Below the pieces are notes generated by a model. That model worked only from the letters and a program-made list of their open reading frames with translations, was not told where the DNA came from and did no database searches. This document shows positions 33,431 through 45,270 of a stretch of DNA of 64,000 nt, in pieces. How positions within the stretch are numbered: position 1 is the stretch's first letter; every line of letters starts with the position of its first letter. The stretch is from the NCBI GenBank assembly GCA_947311845.1, contig CAMZMU010000040.1, positions 70,053,341-70,117,340 of the forward strand, read 5' to 3'. The position numbers and the translations under genes were made by a program. The DNA comes from Poa pratensis (Eukaryota > Streptophyta > Magnoliopsida > Poales > Poaceae).

Positions 33431-36400
33431 TGATGACGTGAAACACACGTTCGTTGGGAGACCCCAAGAGGAAGGTATGATGTAGTCAGCAGCAAGTTTT
33501 CCCTCAGAAAGAAACCAAGGTTATCGAACCAGTAGGAGCAGCAACTCTTCAGAAGGTTGTCAACGGCGCCAGAAAAATAGCTGTCGCAGGGAGTCTGGAC
33601 TGTTGACGTGGAATCTGCACACAACACAATCAAACTACTTTGCCCCAATGAAACAGTGAGGTTGTCAATCTCACTGGCTTGCTGAAAACAAAGGATTAAA
33701 CGTACGGTGTGGAAAATGAGTATTAAATTGCAGAGAATGAAAAAGGAACAGTTTGCAGTTTGTGGTTGTTTAATCAGTGTAAAAGAATGGACCGGGGTCC
33801 ACAGTTCACTAGTGGTGTCTCTCATAAAAGATAACTAACATGTTGGGTGAACAAATTACAGCTGGGCAATTGACAAATAGTGAGCGCATGACAATGCATA
33901 TACATGACATGATGACTACTATGATATTTAATTGGGCATTACGACAAGATACATAGACCGTTATCCAACAGCATCTATGACTAATAATCCACCGCCGGGT
34001 TGTCATCCGAGTCCCCCGTTGGTATTAAGTTGCAAGCAACGGATAATCGCATTAAGTAAAGCGCGTAATGTAAACAAACACATATGCCCGTGGACATAGC
34101 ATCGTTAGGTTATCCCTAGTGGCAACATCACATCCACAACCTTAGAACTTTCTGTCACTGTCCCAGGTTAAACGGAGACATGAACCCACTATCTAGCATA
34201 AATACTCTCTCTTGGAGTTACAAGCATCTACTTGGCCAAAGCATCTACGAGTAACGGAAAGCATGCAAGATCTTAAATAACATATAAGATAGATTGATAA
34301 TCAACTTGACATAATATTCAATATTCATCGGATCCCAGCAAACACAACATGTAGCATTACAATAATATGATCTTGATCATGTAGGGCAGCTCACAAGATC
34401 TAAACATGATGGCACAAAGTGGAGAGACAACCATCTAGCTACTGCTATGGACCCGTAGTCCAAGGATGAACTACTCATGCATCACGCCGGAGGCAGGCAT
34501 GGCGATGTAGAAGCCTCCGGTGACGATTCCCCTCTCCGGCAGGGTGCCGGGAAGAGGTTCTGAACCCTCCCGAGCTAGGGTTGACGACGGCGGCGTCTCT
34601 GAAACTTTTCGTGGATATTTGCTCAGGTACTTAGGGTTTTCGCGTCGGGGGGAATAAGTAGGCGAAAGGGCGGCGGCTGCGGACCCACGAGGGGCCCACA
34701 CCACTGATGATCCCGAAGAGCAAGTCTTGATGCCTGCACAAATAACGGGATTTAGGTTGAGACTCCAAGTGCAGAGTGTATAGTATAGTGGAAGACAGTT
34801 TTCCCCACGAGGGGTGACTCGAGGGTTTAATATCGAACTCTCGGGGAAATCTGAAGTGGTAGATTTATCTTCTTATCCTTCTTTGGGTTACCTACAAAAC
34901 AAGGTTAGATGTTTTGGTCCTCAACCTCACCTGTGGTTGTCAAGCACAAGGTGTAAGAATGATATCAGGATAGTTATGTGGTGCAAACAGGAAATAAATA
35001 TGCAATGATGGTGGATGCAATGGTAAATGATATTTTTGGGTTTTTAAATGATGTATGCAAGATGAAAAGTATTTTTGTATTTTCGGATTTAATGATGGCT
35101 AAAAATATAAAAGTGGTATATGGTGTTGGAAAGGTGTTTCTTATGATTAAAAATGGACTGGGGTTCATTGTTTCACAAATGCACTCTCTCTTTATAAAGT
35201 GGTAGACAATGGAACACACAAAGTTAACATATGAGATTGCAACACAGGGTTTGATAACAAGTTACTTAGATATATGGGCATCACGTCCTAACATAGAGAT
35301 CTTTTGGTTATTAACCTCTCTTATACTCCACCAAGATGCGAACTAAATCATAACACCTCAGTAATTAAGATAACCAGAGTATAGCAATAAGTATGATGAC
35401 ATGAAGTGAAAATAAGAACATGCTAGATCTAGCCATGGAGTAGTGGCAATTGTCACGCCCACATCCCCAGTAGCATGGTATTTTAGTTTATCCCTAGTGA
35501 GGTGACAAAGTAAGGTAAAGATACCAAAGTGGATCGCAGAACTTTCTCTCACGTTCACTGCACTAGCCACCCCCCGTTACTCCAACTAATGCACACGTTC
35601 CCCCCTCACACGCTCTCATAAACATGCTTGATCAAAACAAGTAGACAAGAACGGGGTACATAATATGCATCTATACTCATAACTGAAACAAACATTGCAA
35701 TCTCAAACATATATTAACTCATAAAGATCCACCACAAAGGTATTACAACGGTGACCGTAATCATGTTCAGCAGCTCATACGGTGCTAATTAGTGAAGCTC
35801 AAGAGAGGAGAGATACATAAGTTACTTCCACAAACCCATAGTCCAGAGGTGGACTACTCCCTCTTCATCATGGAGACGGTAGAGAAGTCGATGGAGAAGG
35901 TGGAGACCACGCCGGCAGCGCCCCGCCGGAGTTTTCCCCCTCCAATCTGCAGCTCCTGATCTCCGTTTCGGTGTTTCTGTGTTTCTGCGGCGCTCCTTCC
36001 AGAGAACGACGGGGGACCTTTTTATAGGCGTTTTTAGGTCAAGACGAAGGCGGTGGAGCGAAGATCGACGGCAACGGAGCCACGAGGCCCAAACGGGTGG
36101 GTCCCACGCGGCCACAGTACCTGGCCGCGTGGGCCAGGCCCGTTTGGCCCTCGGGTCTCCGTTTGCTTGCTTCCTTTTTTCGTAGTCCTTCTTCCTTCCA
36201 AATATTGACGCCCGTAAATTTCCAGGTGATTTCGTTGACGTTTGGGTCCCTGAAACATTAAAATACAAAACTAGGGTTTTCTGCCTATGCAGGGTTAATT
36301 CCAAATAAATGGGAAAACTATGAAGTATTCCCAAAATCATGATAAAACATTGATATAACCCTTATATGATGCAAATATGATTGGAATATAAGCAATTAAA

Positions 36401-36764
36401 GTGCAAAGTTCATGTATGCATTTTACATGCATCAACCACCCCAGGGTGCGGCAGAAGGGAGGCCCGCGCCCTCGTGGCGTGTGGGGCCCTGGTGGCCCTC
36501 CTCTGCTGCTCCTTCGCTCCGTCAGGCGTGTTCTGGAAAAATAGGCACCCCCGTGTAGTTTCGTCCAATTCCGAGAATATTTCCAGACTAGCTTTTCTGG
36601 AATACAAAAACAGCAGAAAACAGGAACTAGCATTTCGGCATCTTGTTAGTAGGTTAGTCCCAAAAAATGTATAAAAGTGATATAAAGTAGATGCAAAACA
36701 TGTAGCAATTGGTATAAAACAAACATGGAACATCAAAAATTATAGATACGTTTGAGACGTATCA
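33431..36764 (-). mobile_element. Solo LTR (same family as 23330-30206), split by another solo LTR
   Basis: On the minus strand it starts TGATACGTCTCAAACG and ends ACGTCATCA. The TSD GGAGG flanks it (33426-33430 and 36765-36769). Without the nested element it is about 1.6 kb, the LTR length of the family, and no internal domain is present, so it is a solo LTR from recombination between two LTRs. A TTTTTCTGGCGCCGTTG word near 33563-33580 resembles the family's primer site but lies inside the LTR. Confidence 0.82.
34705..36434 (-). mobile_element. Second solo LTR nested in the first
   Basis: It is flanked by the 5-bp TSD ACCAC (34700-34704 and 36435-36439). On the minus strand it starts TGATGCATGTAAAATGC and ends GGGATCATCA. 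It is 1730 bp with no ORF. It comes from a different family from the host LTR, although both share short promoter-proximal words. Confidence 0.78.
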
Positions 36765-37427
36765 GGAGGCGACGTTCCCGTCGACAGCGTGGCGCCCGTG
36801 GTGACCTCGTCAATCTCAAGACTCGACCCGCCGACTCGGTCTCTCGGAGGTGTTCATAGGGGTAGGGTGTGCGTGCGTGCGTTCATAGGAGTGAGTGTGT
36901 GCGCGTGTATATGAGCGCTTGCGTTGTACTGTGTTTAGCAAAAAAAATATCGTGCAGTCCGGTTCGTCTCACCGATGTGTGTGTTTGGGTAGGTCGTGGG
37001 TTCGAATCGTGCTTACTACATTTTTTCTTCCGCCGCCCGTTTCCCGTCCTATTCCGGCCGCCGCCGGCAAGGCTGCATCTCGCCGTCGCGGCGGGCAAGG
37101 TGAGTGCTGACTGCACCGCGCGCGACCCGTCGTGGCCTGGTCTTGCTTGACGATGACGACGGCGCAGCTGCCCGTTTCCACTTTTCAATTTCTTTTCCTA
37201 TGATTACAGGCGCCTGATTCATCAGCTGCTAACCTGCAATTTGTGCTTCGTGTGCCAAACGATGATCATGTCTATTATCCTGCATACATGCACACATCTG
37301 CCGTTGCCGCCGGATTCGAAGCCGCGGCCTACCCGAACAAACAGAACAGTGTGACCAATCGGCCAGCACGATTCGTTTGTCTATCTAGGACTGCAGCCTG
37401 TAATAAAGTTAAAAAACGAACACGCGT

Positions 37428-37524
37428 GTAGCGCCTTACATTCAGGCGCTACTTAACCGGATATGTAGCACCTGATCTCTGGGCGCTACCACGTAGAGTG
37501 TAGCGCCCGATCGTTGGGCGCTAC
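37428..37524. repeat. Hairpin array in the right TIR
   Basis: Units at 37428-37452 and 37500-37524 begin GTAGCGCC and end GGCGCTAC. Between them lies a decayed unit (TGTAGCACCTGATCTCTGGG then CGCTACC). It mirrors the left array with one extra unit. Confidence 0.85.
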
Positions 37525-39249
37525 CCGAAAGGGTTAGAGACGTGAAATAGTTTTGCCCGGAGTTTATTTTGTGTTATTCTTTCGCCACGAGGTCAATTGT
37601 GTACATTTTGCCTACGTATGAGTCCAAGGCGGCGGATATCGTTATCCTGCCGCCGTATCCCGGGCGACTGCATGCTGATGCTGCTGCGATACCATCTTAC
37701 TTCCCTATCTGAGCCTTTCAGCCGCGCTGCCCATACCTGAAGGGTGGTAGTGGTAGCGATCCATGGAGGCTTGGCATGGATCCACCAACCGGCAGCCGAC
37801 TCCGCGGCGTATCCGCGCCTCGCGTACGGCCATATCGCGCCCGCATGCAATGGCAGAACGCCCTGCCGCGTCGCATCGCCGTTCCCGGCGCGCACGCGGC
37901 AGCGCGGTGGTCACGGCGTCGTCGCGAGCAGGGCACGCGCGGCCACCCAATGAGGTCACGCGCTGGGTGCTCGAATCTAGAAGAACCGAGGCGAGTTGAG
38001 AGATCCCATGATGCCATGCCAGACGACGGGTCCACGCCGGCGCAGGTCCCGGTAAATATGCGAGATCGCCGGCCGGGCTCGGGCTGAGTTTGCCTTGGCT
38101 GTGTACTGTTCGGCGGTGGTGGGAGGGGGCGACACGCAGGGGCGAGAGGTGGCAGACGGATGGATGGATGGTGACGAGTCGTCCAAGCATTGGGCTGCAT
38201 GCATATGCATGCCGCGCCTAGGATCGCGCCCGTCGACCAGGCAAGTGCCCGCCCGGTTCTCTACTTGGTACGGCCGGCATCCGGGCATGGTACGACGCAG
38301 GAGTAGCTCGGTGCATCTCTACCACGGTGGGCAAATTTGGCTGCTAATTTGTTCGTGGATACAACCGGTTGATTTGCTCCTTTTGACCCTCAAAAGAGTA
38401 CATGTCTAGCTATATGTCGGTTAAATATGTCTGCTCAAATGCAAATGCATGTGATTGATGGGATGTACAAAGAGGGGCAAAGAAATATATAAAGTGGTAT
38501 GGAGTGGACCGTCCGGACATGGCCACCTCATATATGGGCTGTTATTGGGGTGTCCTGAATAGGTCGGGCATATAGAGACGAAATAGAGTTCCAATTTAGT
38601 GTCACTTTTCCTTCTCTCCTATATGGGATGTCCGTCTAGACAAATAGGAACAGTTTTAAGGGACTGGCTGGAGATATTGTTGGAGCATTTTCACCAGCAC
38701 CCGCAAAGCATTTTAAAGGCGGCTTATTGGAGTTCGATAGTAAAAAAATGTACTCCGGGGTTTCCATATCTCTCCCTCGCGGCGTCTGACAACGCGCGGG
38801 CAAGAATTCTGACAGGCGGATGCCAAGTCATACACACGCGGCGAGAGAGACCGATAGCCATTTGCCCCCATCCTCTCTCCGGTTTCCTCTAATCACCGAA
38901 GCACCAACTTCGCCGCTCCTTGTCGTCGCCAACTCTCCGAGGAGAGTCCACATCGACCATGCATGTCGACTCGCCGCTTTCTGCCCATGTTTTGAGCTGC
39001 CACAGCTCGTTCTGCCGACTCCGTCACTATCTCCCTCCCACCCCACAAGCAACATGTTCGATCTCTTGCAAATAGTTTATTCCCTTGATATTGATTCATT
39101 GCATAGTTCTATTGTCCATTTGTTACCCAATAAGTTATGTATATTGATGATGAAATCATGTTTCTTCATATGATGAAAGACGGCGTCACGAGAGCGGCAT
39201 TCGATGATGAAGTGAACAGAAGGTTGTCAATATTCATTTAGCTGCTTAA

Positions 39250-40135
39250 GAGGAGCTGGAACTCGAAGACACTCCCTAACGCGGAGGATCGAGGCCGGAG
39301 CAGCTTCCCAATAAGTATATTCGAATGACAATGGGTATGTGGTGCTATTCAATGACTATATATAAACCCAGCAAACAATGATCGTGACTTTGCCAAAGTT
39401 TTACAATGAAGAGGGAAGTGTTCAGGAACATTGTGCATGGTGTTCAAGACTATGATGAGTACTTCGAGTTGAAAAAAGATTGCTCGGGACTTCTTTGATT
39501 TTCAACCATTCAGAAGTCCACTGCTCTTATACGGTTTCTTGCATAGGAGCTCTACAAACCCTTTGGACAACTACCTCCGTATATCCAAATCCACAGCCGT
39601 TGAAGCACAGACAAGTTTTGTGCGGCAGTGATGGAAGTGTGTGTGCCCAAATACGTCACACACAACTCGGTTCCTGGCACTAGGTGCATCGAGAGGATTT
39701 CATATAATGATTGGGATCATCGATTGCAAGCATTTGGAGATGAAAGAATGGCCCATTCGCTTAGCAGGAAATGTATAAATGAGGGCATGTTGGACGTTGC
39801 AGTGTTGTACTTAAAACTGTGGTAGATTATCACCCGTGGATTTGGCATGTACTTTTCGGCATGGCCGGTTCTCACAATTATATGGATGTATTGCAACACT
39901 CTCCGATATTTGCGAGACTTGCTAAAGGGCATGCTCTAGATTGCAACTATAAGATTAATGGTCATGAATACAACAAGCTGTATAACCTACCAGATTGCAT
40001 CTATCCTTGCTGGTTGACATTTATTAAAACTATCTACGACCATGTTGGTGAGGTAGACTGTCCTTTTGGAAAGAGAAGATCGAGCCCAAAAAGATAGAGC
40101 GAGCATTTAGTGCACTTCAAGCGTGGTTTGGATGG
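39250..40135 (+). pseudogene. PIF/Harbinger transposase relic
   Basis: Frames after about 39400 read REVFRNIVHGVQDYDEYFEL, followed by stops. Later WIWHVLFGMAGSHNYMDVLQ, FARLAKGHALDCNYKINGHE and LPDCIYPCWLTFIKTIYDHV match the transposase core, and a degraded ERAFSALQAWFG follows. The second catalytic Asp is kept in DCIYPCW. Several stops and frameshifts make it inactive. It is on the + strand, unlike the relic at 22784-30933, and diverged from it. Confidence 0.8.
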
Positions 40136-40147
40136 CTATGCAATCAA

Positions 40148-40865
40148 TTTTTCTTTTAGAAAGGAGGGGCCATGCCCCCAATTTTCATTAAAATGAAAAC
40201 TGATAATACATCGAGTTCCAGGAGTTTAAACATCTCTGAGGCCTCCAGCCCCCACCACGGTGCTAACAGGTCTACTCAAAACGTCCAACTGCTCATATTA
40301 AGGCTACGCACGGTTAACCGAAAACCGAGAAACCGAACTGAAAAACCGAAACCGAACCGAAATTGTGGTTATTTTGGTTTCCGGTTAAGGTTACGGTTAG
40401 TAAAATAGCTAACCATATGCCTTGCGGTTAATACGGTTAATAACCGAAAACCGAATGGTTAACCAAAAAAACCGAAATGCCTATTAACTTTTATTAATTT
40501 GCTACTTTTATTGACTTTTATTAACTTTACGGGTTACTTGTAGCATGTGATTTGCTACTTGTATAAACTTTTATTAACTTTATGGGTTATTTGGTTACTT
40601 TGGATCATATGCCTATTAATTTTATAGTCTATTCCGTTATTTTGTAATATATGGCCACAAAAAGAAATTGTCATTTTAAAATTCGCGTCAAATTAGGTTA
40701 ATTTGGTTATTACCGAAACCGAACCGAAATTAAATGGTTATTACCGAAACCGAACCATATTCTCGTACAAGACCGTATTTACCGAAGTATTGAAACCGTA
40801 TAAATAAAAAACCGTATAAACCGAACCGAATTAACCATATTAACCGAACGCGCAGCCGGAACTCA
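40148..40865 (-). mobile_element. 5'-truncated LINE fragment with a nested hAT-like element
   Basis: An 11-bp repeat TATGCAATCAA lies at 40137-40147 and 40866-40876. Inside, the + strand begins TTTTTCTTTTAGAAAGG, the inverse of a poly-A LINE tail. Only about 150 bp of LINE 3' sequence remain around the nested element. Confidence 0.65.
40300..40861. mobile_element. hAT-like element with repeated CCGAACCGAA/GGTTAACCG motifs
   Basis: Near-identical 8-bp flanks CTCATATT (40292-40299) and CTCATATG (40862-40869) enclose 562 bp. The ends GGCTACGCACGGTTAACCG and GGCTGCGCGTTCGGTTAA are inverse-related. ACCGAAACCGAACCGAA-type motifs repeat near both ends and the centre is AT-rich. The exact ends are uncertain by a few bases. 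Confidence 0.6.
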
Positions 40866-41393
40866 TATGCAATCAAGTTTTGTACGATTTAAACTGAAAG
40901 GGCATCGGTTTGGATACCGCTGGCGGCACCACCCAATATGCCGAATAAAATCCGGGGGTGCCGTGGAGATTTTAAAAAAACTCTACTCTATCGTGTTCAT
41001 GTGCATCTGCGGCTGTACGGGCAACATTTGGCCGACCGGAAGTCTAGCACGACGATTTTCTCGGCGCTGATTACTCAATAATTTGATTTGAGTTGTTGAT
41101 GTGGCAGCGAACCATCTGTCTGTCACGTGATACCACAACCTCTGCATGCCGGTTCCATCACGCCATTTTTCAGTCAAGGATATACATAGCATGGGTAACT
41201 CTTTGAAAATTGTAGATGAATGTGTGCCGCTCATGATGAAAATAAATTAACAGTGCATGCCGGAAACGACGATGCACCGACGATCGTGATACCGGAAAAA
41301 TATTTCTTGATTCGATCATCTTGCTCTTTCAACTCTCCACACTGTTTTATTTCGGACGTCTGATCGAGAGTTTGAATCTACATATACTTAGTA

Positions 41394-41474
41394 CTACCTC
41401 CGGTTGGAATTGGTTGTCGCCGAATGAACGTTGCGCTAGCTGTAGCTGCGACAATCAATACCGATCGGAGGGAG
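41394..41474. mobile_element. Very short Stowaway MITE
   Basis: CTACCTCCGGTTGGAATTGG and CTCCCTCCGATCGGTATTGA (inverse of the right end) are flanked by TA. Length is 81 bp. Confidence 0.78.
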
Positions 41475-41707
41475 TACGTTTGAATCAGCGCAACAATTCT
41501 CTGCAGAATAGCAAGACAATGGTGATATGCAGTCCTATATATGGTGATATGTGCATCTTGTTTCAAAAAGGAAAGGAAATGATGATTTTTGCATCACAAA
41601 TTGTGGCGGAAATTAAACTGCATACGTAAACAAGGAGTAGTAGTTACTTCTATAAGTCCCGAGAGTATGTAAAGTATTTTGGCTCCTGCAAAAAAAAAAG
41701 GCCAGAC

Positions 41708-41709
<2 letters not shown>

Positions 41710-41760
<51 letters not shown>
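41710..41760. repeat. (TC)n microsatellite
   Basis: An uninterrupted TC/CT dinucleotide run of about 25 units, absent at the equivalent place in copy A. Confidence 0.97.
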
Positions 41761-41762
<2 letters not shown>

Positions 41763-42504
41763 GCTAAACCGAGCCGTCTCTCTTCAAAGTCGCCTGAATT
41801 TTCATCAGGCCACCAATCAAGGGATTGTTTGCCAGAGAAACGAGGAACTGATCTCGAGCGAACAACTAGAAACAAAGAGCTGTTCCCGAAGAGGGAAGCT
41901 AGCCGCTAGGCATGCAGATGCAGGCAGGTTGATGCATCTACATGCAGAGACAGAGGCGACGCACTGCTCAAGGAAAACAACGTTAATCTCTAGCCTTTCG
42001 TCCTCGATGCTCCTGTTCTTTTCTGCGGCAAATCTCGATTCAGCGGGCACGTGAGCTGCTACTACGACGAGCCTATGATGAGGCTGTGACCTTGTCTGGA
42101 GGAAAGTGAGTGGCCGCAGTTCTCGTTCTTGCTTTGGCGTCTTCTTGATGAGCTTCTCACATGTATGCTTGGCATGCATTGCATTGGGTCTACCAGATGC
42201 TGAAAGTAGAAACACGCTCGAGAAAATTTACAGCACGCTTCGTTCACACGGTACACACAACTTCAAGACTTCATAAAACAGAATTTGGAACGAGCTCAAG
42301 AATTGGTTAGGGTTGCCCGAGATCATCTTCAAGATTGGACCAACTTCGCCTCCGTAAAAGAATGGTGGGAGCAATTTATCTCTCTCAAATGGTTGGCGAT
42401 CTCTTAACTTTTGAGTTGTATTATGCCGCGAGAGTAAAAAGAAATTGCTTTGAGAGGGTTCACACTGTGGTGACTCCAAAAAATTGTTTGAAAACTTATT
42501 CTTA

Positions 42505-43110
42505 ATTTTTTTTTGCGAATGGAAAATATATTACTTAACCAACCAAAATACACTGTCATCAGGACCTGAGCCAGGCCACGTCTGAGACCTAGAGCTAGTA
42601 CGACCAAGGTTTGCCAGCATGTGGCTTACAGAATTTTGCTCTCGGCTGATCGAACTAATATTCAAAAAGCTGCTTGATGCCATGAGGTGTTTGATCTCCT
42701 GAACTAAACCAGTGAATGGTGAACGGTCAAGTTCACTTGAGCAAATCATCTTCACTGCTTCAGGACAGTCCATCTCAACCATGCAGGGTTGATTGGACCA
42801 GTTCAGGGCCATAGCCACACCTTCTCGACACGCTTCAAGCTCTACTTCTAAAGGGCTTTGACAGGAGGAAAGGAAACGGCAGGCCGATACAATAACCAAG
42901 CCTGCATCATCACGGATCACCACCCCTGTACCTCCAGTACCTGAAGCTGCACAAAACGAACCGTCCACATTCAGTTTCACATGTCCATATGGTGGCTTCC
43001 TCCATGGACGCAGTGGCCTCTCTCCTGCCACACCGCTCTTCTCCTTCTGCTTGGCAGCATTGTCCCAGGACAACACTGCCTTCCCCTTCACTGGATCTGC
43101 AGTAGGGAAA
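42505..43110 (-). mobile_element. 5'-truncated LINE with RNase H domain
   Basis: A 14-bp TSD AAAACTTATTCTTA lies at 42491-42504 and 43111-43124. The minus strand encodes a nearly intact RNase H-like domain of the RVT_3 type at 43091-42531: VKLNVDGSFCAASGTGGTGV, EVELEACREGVAMALNWS, VEMDCPEAVKMI and REQNSVSHMLANLGR. These carry the expected acidic residues (D in NVDGS, E in ELEA, D in MDC, late D/N in SREQNSVSH). The left end is poly-T on the + strand, the poly-A tail of a minus-oriented insert. Confidence 0.88.
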
Positions 43111-43610
43111 AAAACTTATTCTTACTTAATGAGAGGAGACAAATAATATGCCTCCGTTTCGAGAAAAACAGAAAACGGAAAATTTGGTATGAAGTTACCC
43201 AACAGCGGAAGGTTCCCCAAGTGTTTTTTTTATTAAGAATGGTTTTAGGGAAATTGTGATCCGCAGCATTAGCGAGCCTCATAATTTTGTTGAATAGCGG
43301 TTCACTCCAGATCATCTCTATATTTTCGTCGGGCGAAGATCCATAAAAAGCGCACAAAGCTGTTAAATATGCATCATCATTTCACTTGATCCTTCGTGTC
43401 CGTTGGGAAAGTCGTTATCCACGACGTTTCCAAGCCTCACATTTCTGGGCCAGAAGGAGCGCATCCTTGCGCCCAAAAAGGCCACGTTCATGTTGGGTAA
43501 CGGAAGAAGCATGGCCCACTAGGCTCCACGAGAGATTTCGGAGGCCCTACAATTGCTGATTGTTGTTGGATCTCTCTTTCTCTCTTCGACTTAGCAAAAC
43601 ACCCGATCTT

Positions 43611-44074
43611 CCGAAAATACACTTTGGCACCTGAGCACATATGCTCCTTATATCTTGTACCTATGTTCACATCAAGATTCGGGTCCATGGTTCCCATCAT
43701 CCTCTTTCTACCATAGTAAAACCAGGCCCATGGCCCACTGCTGCCCCGCTATTAAATGACCACGATGCCATCAATCCTTCCTGGAACAAACGGTGAATAA
43801 CGTCTGAACGTCATGGTCCGGTATCTGTACTCCCTGTTCCGCCTCCATATTTAACATCAAACACAAGCTGGTTGGCAAAGTAATATAAGCTGTTTAACTT
43901 CTAAACACTCTGAAAACATGTCTCAGAAAATCCTGATTCTGATTATACAACAACATCGAACACAACTACTGCTCGACCAATTTTTCTTTTTGCTGTCTAA
44001 TACACATAGAACAAATGAAATAAAATCAATCACTCATCTTAATATTTTTAAACGCTACAAGAAAACTGGGCTAA
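43611..44074. other. Intergenic, no gene seen
   Basis: No domain or repeat boundary was recognised beyond the fading homology to copy A. Confidence 0.4.
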
Positions 44075-44079
44075 GCCGC

Positions 44080-45270
44080 AACCCGCTACCACTTTCTCTG
44101 CCACATCCTTCTACCATCTGCTTCGTGCAGTTGGTCCAACAATGGCCGTCTATCCCGCAACTACTGCACTTGACAGTTTCAGGGCAACTTTTGGCTCGTC
44201 TCCATTCTCGGGCCTTATTACCAAGAATAAGCCATCTCCATTGGCGACAAGTTAATCACTATTTTCTTACCAGGAATAAGCCGTCTCCATTGGTGCAACT
44301 TTTGGTGCGTCTCCATTACCGGGAGGCCATTATTTAGCCTTTTCTCCATGAGCAGCAGGGACATTATTTAGCCTTCTTCAAAACATGCCACTTGCACCAT
44401 CACACTTTTAATAGCCAACTCCATTGCTCTGTTTTGGTCTGCAAGTTTGCATCAATATAATTTAATCCCTATTTTTTAACATGAAATTAAATATTTGTAC
44501 TTCAGCCTGCTGCTCCCAGTTGCCCACATCAAGTTCCTGATACGGCTCTCCCCATCAGACTGCACTCGGCATGTGAAGTCTTGACCTTTTGTACCCAATT
44601 AAGCAAAAACTTCTCTTGTTTTACTAACATCGTCATCAGATTTGTCACGGCTTATCTTCCCGCACAGGTTCCTTAATGTCCTTTTAGAAAGGCGCATTTT
44701 CCACAGTTCTGAAAATATTTCCAATAATATTGTACACCCAATATTGTTCTTCCTCAGCTGCTTCACCAAGTCCTTCGTGTATGAGTCGATGTGCTTGTGC
44801 AACGGTTAATAAACCTTCTCGCCACAAGTCAGCGACAACTGCGACTTGGATTGGTTTATGTGTTGCAATGTAACAACCTTTGTCTTCTGTATGGAGCAAC
44901 CTGATCATAGCAAGACACTCACACCTGCAAGGCCTGGGTGTTCTCCGCACCAGGTTTCCCCTGCACATTCATACAAAACAAAAAAGACCGTGAGACAAAT
45001 TACTCAACTATCAGACACCTAGTAATTTTCATGTAAAAATACTCACTAAACAGCCACAAAGAATTTCTTACCGTACCTAATGGCAAATCCATGCTCCCAT
45101 GAAAACACATTGTACAGACCATAAGCCTCTCCAAGCGTGTCAAAACTGTTTCAAGCGATAGCTTTATGACACTGTCTATAGGATTTTCAGCATAACCTCT
45201 GATTGACTTCTCTAATGCACCCATCCTTGCAGGACAAAGGGGTCTCACTGGTGCACCGAACCAATCCTAA
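44080..45270 (-). pseudogene. FAR1/FHY3-related gene relic
   Basis: FAR1-related proteins are domesticated Mutator-derived transcription factors. On the minus strand, 45250-45030 encodes MGALEKSIRGYAENPIDSV, then in a shifted frame FDTLGEAYGLYNVFSWEHGF and AIRYGKKF, the FAR1 DNA-binding domain start. After an intron-like GT...AG gap, 44962-44600 gives GNLVRRTPRPCRCECLAMIR and, in another frame, HIDSYTKDLVKQLRKNN and SKRTLRNLCGKISRDKSDDD. A CCHC zinc knuckle (CSSCGIDGHCWTNC) at about 44165-44125 resembles the C-terminal knuckle of this family, implying loss of the transposase-like middle. Frameshifts make it non-functional. A short MAEMEDMEFFLDP-like start at about 45968-45920 could be its first exon. 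Confidence 0.65.

Larger units (their letters stand above)
33311..36948 (+). mobile_element. tRNA-derived SINE, split by a solo LTR
   Basis: A 14-bp TSD ATCGTGCAGTCCGG lies at 33297-33310 and 36949-36962. The left part contains a tRNA-like polymerase III promoter: an A-box-like TGGTTAGGAGGGTGG and a B box GAGTTCAAACCCC at 33365-33377. The right part ends GTGTTTAGCAAAAAAAA. Without the LTRs it is about 300 bp and resembles wheat Au-type SINEs in its tRNA-like head. Confidence 0.8.
33094..37612. mobile_element. Foldback/Mutator-like element with long TIRs and hairpin arrays
   Basis: Both ends start GGCAAAATG, then ACACAATTGACCTCGTGGCG, and pair for over 200 bp, continuing past the SINE insertion to about 280 bp (for example the GACAAACGAATCGTGC block on both sides). 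The 9-bp flanks TTTGTATGA (33085-33093) and TACGTATGA (37613-37621) agree at 7 positions, acceptable for an old Mutator-type TSD. Without the nested SINE and LTRs the element is about 0.9 kb and mostly TIR. Confidence 0.75.
38265..40980 (+). other. Insertion in copy B, including a second Harbinger relic
   Basis: Copy A reads straight across this point. In copy B the word CTCTACT lies on both sides (about 38259-38265 and 40980-40986), compatible with a short TSD. The left kilobase (38270-39250) shows no gene. The right part holds Harbinger, LINE and hAT remnants. Confidence 0.45.
37613..43610 (+). repeat. Copy B of the segmental duplication
   Basis: It is paralogous to 18741-22145 plus 32668-32870. 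Around 43410-43430 it has the intact sequence where copy A took the Mutator-like insertion. Its first base coincides with the right end of the foldback element. Its own insertions are the 38265-40980 block, a short Stowaway and a truncated LINE. Confidence 0.75.
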
